From assembly GCF_041381155.1 (NCBI RefSeq), contig NC_091142.1:23026362-23090361 (forward strand): 64,000 nucleotides of DNA. The letters run 5' to 3'. Below are positions 49,179 through 61,800 of the stretch, piece after piece (the stretch's first letter is position 1; each line of letters begins with the position of its first letter). The notes beneath the pieces are model-generated. The model was not told the DNA's origin. It searched no databases and saw only the letters and a list, made by a program, of their open reading frames with translations. A program made the position numbers and the translations under genes. The DNA comes from Argopecten irradians (taxonomy: Eukaryota > Mollusca > Bivalvia > Pectinida > Pectinidae).

Positions 49179-50190
49179 ACGGACATGAGTGTTTAGTTAA
49201 GGCTGTGTGTATTTGGAATTTAGCCTTTTTAACCTTGTAGTCGATTATTATGGCGACAATGATATGTCAACGATTTTACGGGATATTAACATCGTTGTGA
49301 AAATGAAATTTGTGAAACATGAAGAAACGTTAGTCAGTTAGTGGAGTATTGATCCAATATTCTCTCTCTCATTTCAAGTACAAATCCCAAACTGCTTGGT
49401 GTCCGAATATAGGGTAGACTAATAATAATAAATGATATTATATTCAATGGAATTAAAAGGAAATACAACCTTGACTTTAAATAAAATAAAGCAATCGTTT
49501 GAAACGAATTGGTTACGTCGATCAAGGATGAATAGTCCTATTATGATACGATTTTATCCTTTTTCCGAAACTCAAAGAAATTCCTTAGTTCAGTACTAAC
49601 AGTAGGTAAAAATATCCTTGTAACAACCTTGACTCACGGATTTGATAAATCGGTAAGGGCTAGATTGAAGTAGCTAAAACATAATCTACATCGATCAAGA
49701 ATTTTCTTTTCAAAAACTCTCAACATAACAATACATACTGCCGTCATTGACGATAGTACCCGTCTCAGCCAGAAATATCCGTTAAAACCCACATAAATTG
49801 TTATGGCCACTCTCATGGGTTCAAACATATCTGAACCACAACTAAATCTCGCATCTCTGGTTGTAAATAAGACGGCGGGCGTAATTAATGAAGCTGCAAT
49901 TGATTAGTTACCTTATTTTCTTGCTGTACATCACATCAAATATGTTCGTGTGATTTATACCAATGCCATTTAATTAATGTTACAATTTGAATACACCTAA
50001 ATTCAAAATATGGCTTTTCTACTTTGTATTGATATGCCTTTGGCCAGTGTTTTTTTTAATATCATTAGGCTAATGACAGTTTAATATAAAAATGAATATG
50101 AAATTATTTCTAGTAAAGACATAAAAACGTGACAAAATTTGCATGAAACATGTAAAACATTTTTACCATCCTTTTTTGATTTTTGATTAA
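49179..50190. other. Intergenic; nothing recognised
   Basis: No repeat or domain was recognised; ends at the TTAA target of the transposon at 50191. Confidence 0.4.
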
Positions 50191-52202
50191 AGGGTTTGTG
50201 ACACAAAAACCTTTTTATAAATTTTCTGATAGTTTGACCCCATCAATGTTGGCTGACACACGTTTCACAGCACTCCGCAAAGCTGTTTATCTACTTTAAG
50301 GGCAGTAAGGGTAAATTGCTGCGGCTGAGAAAACTTTAATGAGCTAGCCAGTCACGTGGTACCAACGCGTCATCCGTTTCACCTTGCTCTGCTGTCTGCT
50401 GTAGATACTATATATTTATAGAGAAAAACTACAGAGTCTTCTAGTATTTTTTTAAATATCTGCAGTGGAAAATAATGACAGTGATATCCCTGCTTTGGGA
50501 TTTGTTCCAGACATTATCCTATACCAGTTTGACCCTTTGGTGAACACTGATGATTCTCTTTCTACGGAGAAAGGGATAACATCGCCAGATGTTTCAGATG
50601 CTGATCGAGAAAACCAAGAAGGTAATTATATAATCAAGAGGATCGGTTGACAAACACAGCATGGTTTGTAATACACCTATTATTATTTTAACTTAAATAT
50701 AGATGTGGATGCCTTCATGGGTATTCATCAGATAATTTCTTTTTAATAAGTGAATATAATCTGTAATATATCTTACATAATTAAATTTTTTACATTAAAA
50801 TCATCTATTGAGAACAATTGATTTCTCCTTTTATTACTTTATACATGCATTAACCTAAATTCATTTGTATGATTTATATCAGTGACTTACGACTTATATA
50901 ATTATTACACTAATTTTACATACCTACATATTACAAATATATTCATGTATCTCAATAAAATCTCTTTTTTTAATTAACATCAATGACAGCAATGTGCAAT
51001 ACACTTTATTACTATGTCAATAAACAATTGAAGAATTCAGTAAATGAGGATTGCATTCTTAACAACAGAGGAATATATAATAATGACATTGGTTACTACT
51101 GTGAGACAAAGCTAATTACATGGTTCAATAACACAATGTCAATTTTTTCCATTATATGTTGTGGATACATATTTAGTTATACCGGTTGTTTTTTTTTATT
51201 TTCAACAGGTGTTCATGTGGTTTCTTTGATCCAATGGTTACGGTCTCGGAATCTACGTTCTGCTGTCGTGAGATAAATGATATCAATGATATAGTTTTCA
51301 ATAAAAAAACATCTCTGTAAATTGTTTATATTGTTATTAATTTTACCTATTGATATATTTATTATTAAAGAAGTGTTATTTTTGTTGCAATATTTATATA
51401 CATTACATCAATCCTCTTCTCGATATAATGTATTTATACGGCTATACAGCCAGATACTATTACTGATATTATGCAATTATCTATTTAATAATGTGTACTG
51501 TAGCATTCGTATGAGTAATTAAGTAGCAGGCAATGGTGATGATAAATTGTCCTTCAGTTGTTACAAGCAAGCACACATTTGAAACACGCACATTCCATGT
51601 ATAATGTTTACTAACAAACAGGGCTGAGTAATTATAACATAAATGTACATTAGATACCATTATCAGGTCAGAGATAATAGGTCACCTTTTCAAACATGAA
51701 TTAAAATGACCCTGAAGTAATTTAATGCCTCCATATAAAACCCCATTCACACAAATAATGATTTTCTGTCAGCTCAAACTTGACACTTATGTAATGCAAC
51801 CATGTATTTTGAATACCATTCTTCTTTAGAAAGCGAAAGAACTTGTTTTAAAAAAAACTTATTTTATTTTAACTTCTTTCATTTCTGTGATTGTTAAAGC
51901 AGCACATTGCACCACACTGAATTTATAATGACAGCCTGTAATTATTTTATGTGAAACACAGGATAAGACTATTCGTGTCTCATCAGCAGCGGTGAGCCAG
52001 TCGGTGATCCAGTGACGTGTGCTGGCTGACAGCCTCGTTATCGCAATAAATTTTTGCATATCGGTCAGCTGCCCAGATGACCCTATGTATAGCCTGGTAT
52101 CTCAGTGTGTGTATTTGCCATCCCCGTGGAGTGGGCTATTTCGGTTAACTTAAAAGGGGCCCAATCTATAGACAACTTATCACTTTTTGTGTCACAAACC
52201 CT
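50191..52202 (+). mobile_element. TTAA-flanked DNA transposon (family D) with P2X7-like cargo
   Basis: It begins AGGGTTTGTGACACAAAAA after TTAA (50187-50190) and ends with the exact inverse before TTAA (52203-52206): 19 bp perfect ends and a perfect target duplication. It is 2.0 kb. TTAA duplications point to a piggyBac- or Kolobok-type transposase, but no transposase is encoded. Instead it holds two pieces that resemble the cytosolic domain of P2X7-like proteins (separate entry). The perfect ends suggest fairly recent movement, driven by an enzyme from elsewhere. Confidence 0.85.
50465..51319 (+). pseudogene. P2X7-type cytosolic-domain fragment inside the TTAA transposon
   Basis: Piece 1 (50465-50621) reads DIPALGFVPDIILYQFDPLV, matching the I-x-P-Y-x-F-E-P motif that precedes the zinc-binding domain in P2X7-like proteins. 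It ends at a GTAATT donor. Piece 2 (after the TTTCAACAG acceptor at 51208, to the stop near 51319) reads CSCGFFDPMVTVSESTFCCR then EINDI, matching C-x-C-G...M-x-T...E-S-x-C-C-x-E-I. The link that normally holds R-x-G-N-x-x-W-C is missing, the phases of the two pieces do not match, and the first piece starts with GTG. It may be a decayed or partial captured gene. This domain is known from P2X7 receptors and, in invertebrates, from many transposon-associated proteins. Confidence 0.5.
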
Positions 52203-52587
52203 TTAAGAGAAGATCAACATACTCACAGATTTGCAGACAAATAGAAATGATCGTGTTACTAATTATGAACTTAAGCTAGTCACATTTACAACTACCAGGT
52301 CCAGTATTTCTAAATGTAAAGTATAATTCAAACATATTTAATGCAAACGTAATATTAACTTCGCGTATCAAAGATTATTCAGAAAAGGGCTGTTTGTGCA
52401 AAAAAATGTTTTAAGGGACAGAATGATCAATGAGGACAAACTATCCTGATTAAACAATTATGCAACCTCGAACACTACGGTTATAACTAGCTTTATTAGA
52501 ACAAATGTTTCCATAGAATATAAGTACAAATGACCCTCAAACACTGTTCTGAAAACCGTAAATGTAGCTGGATTGGAATGTGTCGAT

Positions 52588-52700
52588 TGTAGGTGACCGG
52601 TTGAGCATTTAGCTAATGTTCTGAGTCGGGGTTCGAATCGCGGTCTGGCCGCTACATTATTCTCCTCTACTGTTAGATAAATAAGGCAAGATTTCATTTC
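52588..52700 (+). mobile_element. tRNA-derived SINE
   Basis: The A-box-like 'gtgaccggttgagcatttagc' region is followed by a clear B box in 'gtcggggttcgaatcgcggt'. It lies between the TTAA transposon and the beta-helix gene, about 150 bp before that gene's start codon. Confidence 0.6.
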
Positions 52701-52833
52701 CATAAAGGAACTATATCAGACAAAGATAGTACGATGCGATAATACTGAATTAAATTTCTAAATATGGCATATGGCAATTGTTCTCGGCTTATCTAAGAGT
52801 TTATATACAGTCATTTAGTACAGAGAGGGAAGT

Positions 52834-55800
52834 ATGTTCAATATGAAAGTGGTACTTCTAATATGTTTTATGATCAACAATGTATCAGGATTCCTTTTTC
52901 CAGAACAGGAATCCGTCCATCTATACGTTAGTGTTACCGGTAGTGACCACAACAACGGGTGAGTACTTCACTATATATCAGTAGAACTGTTCTACTCCAT
53001 ACTCACAATTCCATATCCACTTCTTTGAATTCACTCAGAAATGGTTGGTCAGTATCGCTATTTTCTGCGTATTATCTTCACCAGGGTATAGCTCGCGCGC
53101 AGGAAGCAAAATCAGCCATTTTCTTTATAACATTGTGGTATCTGACAACTGCCTCATATGCCTACACAGAATTCGAATTCGCGACGCAGAGGTGGAGGGT
53201 TTGCGGTAATATGTCGGAAAAACTTAACCACTCGACCAGCGCGACCCCTTTAGGAGAATGCACACATTGATACCAGAAAAAACCTACAAAAGCAGAATTA
53301 TTGTAAAGTTATAACGACAGCAATGTTTTACTTAGTTTACTTTAATATACAAATACAGGTACATGTAGTAAGATGCAGTTTGTGTAGCTGGGAGAGGTAC
53401 CTGTGTATATGAATATAAGCTAGATTGTTCTTAAGTTTTCCAATACATTTAACAATTGAGTTACGTAACATCGATATACGATTATTTTAACACGGGTTAT
53501 CTAAAATTGATTACGTATTCGTGAAAACGAGCAAATATGAGCTCGGCTATTCTTCGAATGGTGCTATTTTAACGGTAAACACAACATGGTTAGCTTTATC
53601 ACTAGGTAAATTCAGCCATAACGATTTTGACCAGATATGTAACTTTATTTAAAATGTTGTTTTCTTTTCATATCAAAACACAAACAGCTGAAATGAAAAA
53701 GATATTGATTTAAAGATATCAATTTATTTCTTATTTTATTTGTTAAAATTGTTTTTAAGTAATGTCAGGTTGATGTCTATGGAGCGTTTAAAACTGTAAA
53801 TTAATATAGAAATGCAGGTGTTCTATAACTATGTTTTATTTGAAAAAAAAAATAGAAAAATAGACTACTGTTAACCATTTGTCTTTTGTGGCTACTAAAT
53901 TTCGAGATTTCATTTCAAAATATTTTCGCAAAGACCAAGCTTCGCGTATTTGAAATTAAATGGAAATTTCTTTAAATCTAATTGTGCAAAAAAAAGTTGA
54001 AGATTTTAATTTGCGGAGATAATATAAGCTTTCACGAATCTCAGTTGATCGCGAATTTTACGAAAATAAGTCGCACGCGAAAGAAATTTGGTTTTAGGTA
54101 TTTGATTTGGTTTATAACCTGATGGTTTTGTCAGATGTTGTATCTATTTCAATGCCATTAACCTATCATAATTAACTTGATTGTTTTATTTCAGGTTAGA
54201 TGTGCATCATCCATTTAAATCTATTAAGACAGCAATCTCTCATCTAACCAATTCAAACATCAGAGGCAAAAGTGAGTATCAAAATCCTGCATAAAGTGGA
54301 GTACGGGATGATTTTGGTCACTATGAAGGGAATTTGATGAACTTATATTTTCATAAAATAAGGACGGTGCATTATCATTGAATTATTAGGCTTTTACCAT
54401 TACGTATATGCTTTTGAAGAGCCAGGTATGTATGTATACACTGAACAAAACGAAAACTCAAATTATTGTTTATTCTATATATTCTTTGCCATATTTATTT
54501 CTTAAATAATATCATCAAATAACTTTTTGTGTGTATGTGTATGGTAGTTTTGAAATCTCGTCTTTTTTATTCTGCAGATGTATTTATAGAACTGATGCCA
54601 GGATACCATGACCTGACGACAACAATTTACTTACAAAATAGTGACGAAAGGATTGTAACGATCCGAGCTTATGGCAACAGTGAGGTGCATGTGGTATGTA
54701 ATAAAATGTTTAAATTCACTTCTTATATTTTATTATTTAAAGATACCTGTACTACTCAAATTAGTATTTTTCTTTTGTTATTTTAGAATATTGCCGTCAT
54801 TGAAAAATTTGAACTTTTTATTATATTTCAGAATAAAAGTATTTAAGATAATCAATTGCATCCTAAACATATACATGGGACTACAACCATTTATGGAATG
54901 AGGTACTGATTACAAAATTAACAAAACCAAACGAAATGATTTAATAGGTTTTAATGCATTAATTAGATATATCTAAACACGATATTTTGTTTGCTCTGTA
55001 GGCGGTGGAGCATCGTTAAAATGTATACCATAAATTGCTGTGTTGAAATGGGTTAAATATTGTAATCAAGCAACTCATTAATGAGCTTAAAGATGCTCCA
55101 ACGCCAACAGAGCATAAATGAACAATAATTACTATTAAATCAAGTATATATATATATGTCTAATTAACACCCAAAATAATATTAGTTATTTATTTTGCTT
55201 TTGGTGCATGCGCAATCAGTACCTCATATTTTATAAGACAAAGGGCCACAGAATTTTTTCATAGTGCAATTAATTGTTTCTAATATTTTTATCTTGAAAA
55301 AACATTAGAAATTCAAGTTTTTCAATGGTGGTAATGGTGTAAAGTAAGTAACTTTTGTGGATGAAGAAAAATACTAATTCGTCTGCTCTTGTTTTTGATA
55401 AAAATACTGCTTGTCAGCGATGGAGCATCTTTAACAAATATGATTTATCACTATGAGAATTATCAGCAAAATAGAAATATGCTGCATCAAGGTAATAAAT
55501 GGTGTGAAAAATACCAGCTCTGTGTGTTCACATTAGATGTTCTGAGTATAGTGGTTAATGTTTATTCACAATGCAGTAATTTATTGTAATCAATCACTAC
55601 ATCTGTTGTGAATCGAAATTCGGAGCCTCTAGCGTATAAACTTCGATCGAGCAAAGGATACTGTGTAGAACCGAGGGACATAGATCTGAAGTATTTAACA
55701 GGGTAACAATACTGATGTGCTTGTATCGATGACCATAAGTGGATGCCAATGCAATATGGCCAGATAATTAACATAACGGAAACCATTGCGTCTGATCTCT

Positions 55801-58800
55801 GACTAATCAATGTAGAGCTTGTTTGATAAATATATACTTATCTGGCCTAGCGGTAAAATAGAGGGAGCTTTACCATTGATACTTACGTATGATAGGCTTC
55901 AATCGTCATTGTTATATTTCATTGCGATAGGTTTTCCCTTTGTTTGCTCAGCAAGAGAGAATATTGTTATAAACATAGCATGACTCTATAATTTGTTGGT
56001 TTCTTCATTTTGATCTGTGTGTGTTTATTTTGTGTTTTGTGTTTTTTTCGTGTGTTTCATAAAAATGCATGTATCACTTAATATCGTTATCTTAAGGTAT
56101 TGGAACTCTAAACCAAAGGTTCTAAGAAAGCATGCTACAGTACAGTGTATACCAAATATATCAAATATTTAATCTGAGTCAGTAAGTCATTACTCATCCT
56201 ACATTTGTTTTTTATCCAGACTGGTGGGAAACAGTTACCATCATCCTTGTTTAAACATGTATCAGATTCTGCTATTCTTCATAGGCTTCCTGCCGAGGCA
56301 CAATCAAATGTAAGTATTGTGTAGATATTAGCGGAAATAGTCACTGACATTTTCGTGATTTCCATTTCAAAACATTTTCCCGGAGATTAAGTTTCGCGGA
56401 TTTAAAATTGAATGGAAATATCTTTGAATTTATTTCTGCAAGAATTGTGTAATATATCAAATCGCGGAAATAAACTTTCGCGAATTTACCTTGATCGCAA
56501 AATTTGCGAAATTTAATCGTGAGCGAAAGAAAGATGTTTAACAGTATTAACAAGCGTCTCCTGTACTGAAGAAAATAAAGATACTTAGAGCGCTGTGATT
56601 GGGTGGAGCTCTCAGTCGTGATAACCAAAGAAATGATTTTGAAATGCGAGAAGCCATCCCAATTATAATTCGTTTTATGAATATAGGTAAAAGGTGGTTA
56701 TGATAACTTTTGTTATCTAACAGTATTCTAAGACACACCGAACGATACATGTACATGCAATTTATATTTCGTTTGGTTTGCTGTGTTTGTACGTTTAAGC
56801 ATGACGTTCCAAATAGTATGTCGATGTCATTGAGAAGGTATATCGACTTTAGTTTTAGAATATATGCAGTTATGTATTACTTTCCCTAAATCCCAGTGCG
56901 ATATAACCCATTTTATGAACATTACGTTATAAACATTTTAAATGCTATAAAACAATACCTTTTAAGTTATCGACATGTTAACAGCTGTTAAAAAAATGAT
57001 TGGTCATTCAGAAACCTCACGTATATAGGGAGGGTAACTATTTATCTATTATGGTCTGTTTGAGAGGGCACTATTGCCTCATAGTATTGTCGAGGGATTA
57101 AATAGTGCCCGAGCCGAAGGCGAGGGCACTATCCCATCACGAGACAATACTAAGAGGCAATAGTGCCCTCTCAAACAGGCCATAATGGGTTAAGTACATC
57201 ATCCTCAGATGGGACTTGTTTTATGTCATCGTAACAGAAGCACGTCAAAGTGACACCTCGCAATGCTATCTTCATTTCCAAACCATATTATTACGTTAAA
57301 AGTACAACATATGAATTGTCGCGGAAATCTGTGTTTCTATAAAACGGGATTCAGCTTCATGAAGATTAAAAGTATATCAATATAGAACATGAGTGAATTT
57401 TCTTCTGTAGAACAGCAGCATTTGCTTCCATCCCCGCACACAACAGCCTGCTCGCCATCTTGACGTCTTGGTCGAAGCGAAACGTTATAATGACGTCATG
57501 TAATGGTGACGTCACAATACATTCACGTTCAATTTCGCGCCACTTCAATAGTGCCCGCTTGCCCAGGCACTATTGCAAATAGTAGCCATGTGTGTAGCCA
57601 ATCAGAATCCAGTATTCTGTCACGTGGTATACCAATATAAAATTATTAGCATTACCCATTTATATTTAAACATTTACTGTCTTACCAGACACTCCCAAAG
57701 AAATTATCAGTGAATTACAAAAATGCTTTTTTGAAGTTTGATGGAATGAAAAGACTGATAAAGTAAAGCGCACTGATATGTATGGCGATTATGATGAAGG
57801 AAGTCTTCGAGTACCACATTGTTTCTTTTTGTCATGCTTTAAAAATGTGTTGGATCAAAAAATAACTTGATCCATTGAATTCCTCCCCTTTGAAAACACT
57901 GTTTCTGGATAAAATTTAAACCTATGGTGGAGATAAAATTTTCAAGATGAAGAAAGAAGGCATTTTAAGAATTTCAAATTCCCTAAATATTTTCTGAAAA
58001 GAGATTATAAACATTTGGGCAGATCTGTCTGGTGATGAACTCCCCACAACCCCTGGCATAGTTGCATCTCAGCCAATCTGGTATAATAATTACATAAAAA
58101 TTGATAGCAATATAATATTGTATAAACAATGGTTTGAAAAAGGTGTATGTTTTATTGGAGACCTTGTTGAAAATAATGACTTTCTGTCATACGGTAACTT
58201 CTGTATGAAATTTAATTTGAATATTAATTTTATTGAATTTTATGGAATTTTGAATGCAATACCTAGATCTTGAAAACATATTTTGTACCAAAATAATACA
58301 CCACTGGACATGAAACCATGTTAACAAATTCAATACTTAAAAAGTCATGAAAAGGTTACAATTTGTTTTATAAATGTTTACTGACAAAAGTTACAGAGGT
58401 ACTAAAAAGAGTCAAGATTCCTGGCAGGACATGTTACATGTCAATATTCCCAAAGAGTCTTGGTCTAAGTTTTACCTTATTCCAAGATATATTACAGATG
58501 ACACAATATTGCAAAATCTTCAATTTAAACTTCTTCAAAGAATAGTATATACAAATACCAAATTAATGCAAATTAAAATGAGCGAGACGGAAAGGTGCAC
58601 GTTTTGCGAAGAGGGAAGAGAAACTTTAATGCACCTGTTTTGGGAATGCTGTCATGTACAATCATTTTTATCATCTTTTTTTAAAACCTTTTAAGAACAA
58701 AATATCAATCAGAAGTGCCTAGGATTCCAATTATTATGTTTCTTGGAATTTTGGACAATGAATATGAAGATGTGACCAAATTTTTATTCCTAATGATAAA

Positions 58801-61800
58801 ATATTATGTATACATGAGTAAATTGAAAAAGAAAATCTCTACAATTAGAGATTGGAAAACACATATTTTGCATTATAGAAATGTAGAAATGTATGGGTTA
58901 CACACTTATTCAAATAAGAAACAAATTACTATAAATCAAAAGTGGAACTTTATTGATAGACTTTCAGAGTAATTATTAAAGTATTGAAATTGGCATTAGT
59001 TTATGATGTTATAACTAATAAGGCAAGGTTATTTAAATAAAGTTGTTCTTCATTGTTTTTCTATTAAACTCCAATATTACAATATATTATAGCTGGTTAT
59101 GCATGGATGGAATAACATTGAAAATTTTGGTACTATGTAATTTTTTTTTGTTTTTGTCTTTTTTTGTCTTTTTTTGTCTTTTTTGTTACCTGAAAGTCTT
59201 TTGAATGTTGTTTCTTGACATATTTGATATTCATGAAAAACTTCTTTTTTTCACATTTTAGATTTACTTAGCAAATAGTGTAAATAAATTACCGTAAATA
59301 ATAAGTGTTCTCCTTAAACCATATTGCTAACTAAGACAGTGTTTGTTTTTTCAACCAAAATTGCTTACTTTGCTATATCTTTCATGTAAATTATGTAGAC
59401 CTCTTGTGTATAAATAAGCTCACTATTTATAGATAAAGCTCTTTCTTTTTCTTGTAATTAAAGTTGTGTATGACATATGAATGTGACATCAAAAAATTGA
59501 AAATGATAAAAAAAAATTATCGACATGTAAGTTTTGTCACAGACTGTAGGAATTTTCAGCATTTCACAACGGGCATTTTTTATAAAATACACATTTTATT
59601 CACATTACGATTGAATATCGCCCTTATTAATATTTTAAATGCTGAAAAACAATACTTCAAACGTTATTGACATGCAAGGTTCGTCACAGACTGGCCAGTA
59701 CATATGCCTATTTCTGATTATCGATGGCAAACCTCGGATGAGTCGAATACACCGTATTCCTCGAACTATGGACCTGGTCCCTACAGTGGTTTTACTGCAT
59801 ATACTACTAATGATATTAAATATGACGATAAGTGTTTGGCCAAAAGGTTAGCCTTCAATTTAGATGTCAGTTTCCATGTTTTGATTACGTATAGCCTTCC
59901 AATTAAGGAGTTGTTTTGATTAATATACATGATACTTTTCCTCCCTTTGGTTTAGGTAGTTGCAGCGCGTCTATCGGATGCAGGGCTGACACACATAGAT
60001 GATCTTACTGAATATGGGTTCTATAAAGAACACTCCGCTCCCACGGAGATATTCTATAATGGTGCTCCTTTGAGGATGGCAAGGTGGCCAAACGAGGTAA
60101 GCTACATATAAACGTTTTTTTCGGGACTAATAGCTCCATAACCTTCTGGCATTAGATTTCGCTGATACAATTTTTAAACGAACGCTTCTAGTAATTTTTG
60201 AGTACATTTATTTAGTTTTAATTAACATTTTCGATAAAAATGGAATAGTTTGTGTAGAAATGAAAATCTAAAACATACCATTCAGTACAGACATAATTAA
60301 ATGTATGGATTATTAAATATTTAGCCGCATTCCAATAACTTAGCAATATTTGGTTTGAAGCCGCAGATCTCACGCAACTGAATGTACATCTTCTTAAATG
60401 AGATGTCATTTGACGTCACTGTATATCGTACAATCAGTAAACCACCATTTTAGGGTCAAGGCTACATCAACATAGCGTCTCTAGTCGACGGACAGAGTGG
60501 GACTAGTTTCACCTTCTCCGGACACAGAGCGAATCGGTGGACCCAGGAAACGGATTTATGGGCTCATGGTTTCTGGTATAATACTGAAATAGCGGAAATA
60601 ATCTTTCGCTTACATAGATTAGAATTACACCGCCAATGTCACATAAAAAGTATTAAGAGGCTGAGGTTGGCATATTAATTTCGAAAAGTTGAATGAAGAT
60701 ATTTATTCTGCATTTGCATATAACATAATATCTGCCCTTACGCTTATGTATTGATTGTTTGCCAGCGTTATTTTTTTTAGAAAAAAAGTTCCGCTCACAA
60801 AATAATGGCGTCAAAATGGATACCGACCCATAAGGGAGTTAAATCTGTAATATGCAAAGACGGAATACTCAATGAATCAACAATTGTAGAGAATATTTCG
60901 GATATATATCTGCATATACTATCAAGGGCTACAAATCTAATATTATTTGTGCATTCATGTTGACGACTTGGCTTATCTCGTTCTGGTGTACTTAGCTCTG
61001 CGCCTTTTATACTGTCTTTATTTAACCGTTTGATAATTATATTTGAACTATACCTTTCGAGTAATTTACAATATTGTTCTACTGTTTCTATATTTCCCCA
61101 ACCCTGTTCAGGTACTGGAGTTGGGCAGATAGGTCAGTAAAGATAAAATCCCTCACAGCATCTAACAACACCATCACTTTATCCCACCCTCCGCAATACG
61201 GACTAAAAACAGGTAAATATATTACACACATTTAAACGTGTGTATTTAACATTGTTCCTACCTTCAGGAACGTCCGCTCTTGTCGTCACGTATGATGTTC
61301 CGTAGAGAAATCGCCAACGATTTATCTGCTGAAATAATATGACACATAGATATTGATAGATTTATTCTCGTCGTATTCAAACTTCAATATTGAGCCTGTT
61401 ATTTAGATAAAATACCTACATTCATTAATACTAGTTTATAATAATGCCGTTTACTTCCAAACTTATTTTTGATACTGTGCTATTGCATAAGATTGTATTT
61501 AGAACAGTGGAACAGCCAATTGTGTCAAACATTACTCTTCATGAATATTTTAGGCATAATACAATGAAGGAGAAAACATAAAATGACGATGGTATCATTT
61601 TTGGTTGTCTTAAACAATTTCTTTAGGACATTTCCATCTTGGCCACAATTACCAATACAATTGGCTTAATCAAGGAGGATACTTCCGTATAATCAACGCC
61701 CTGTCTGAACTTGACGAGCCGGTATGCTATTCTACTATAAGCGAATTTTGCACCAAATGATATACCTTAATCAAGTGCAGCACGAAAATTTGAGGTGCTT

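Noticed and set aside
55820-55860. tRNA-like 'ctggcctagcggtaaaatag'
   Set aside because: It resembles an A box but has no matching B box or cloverleaf.
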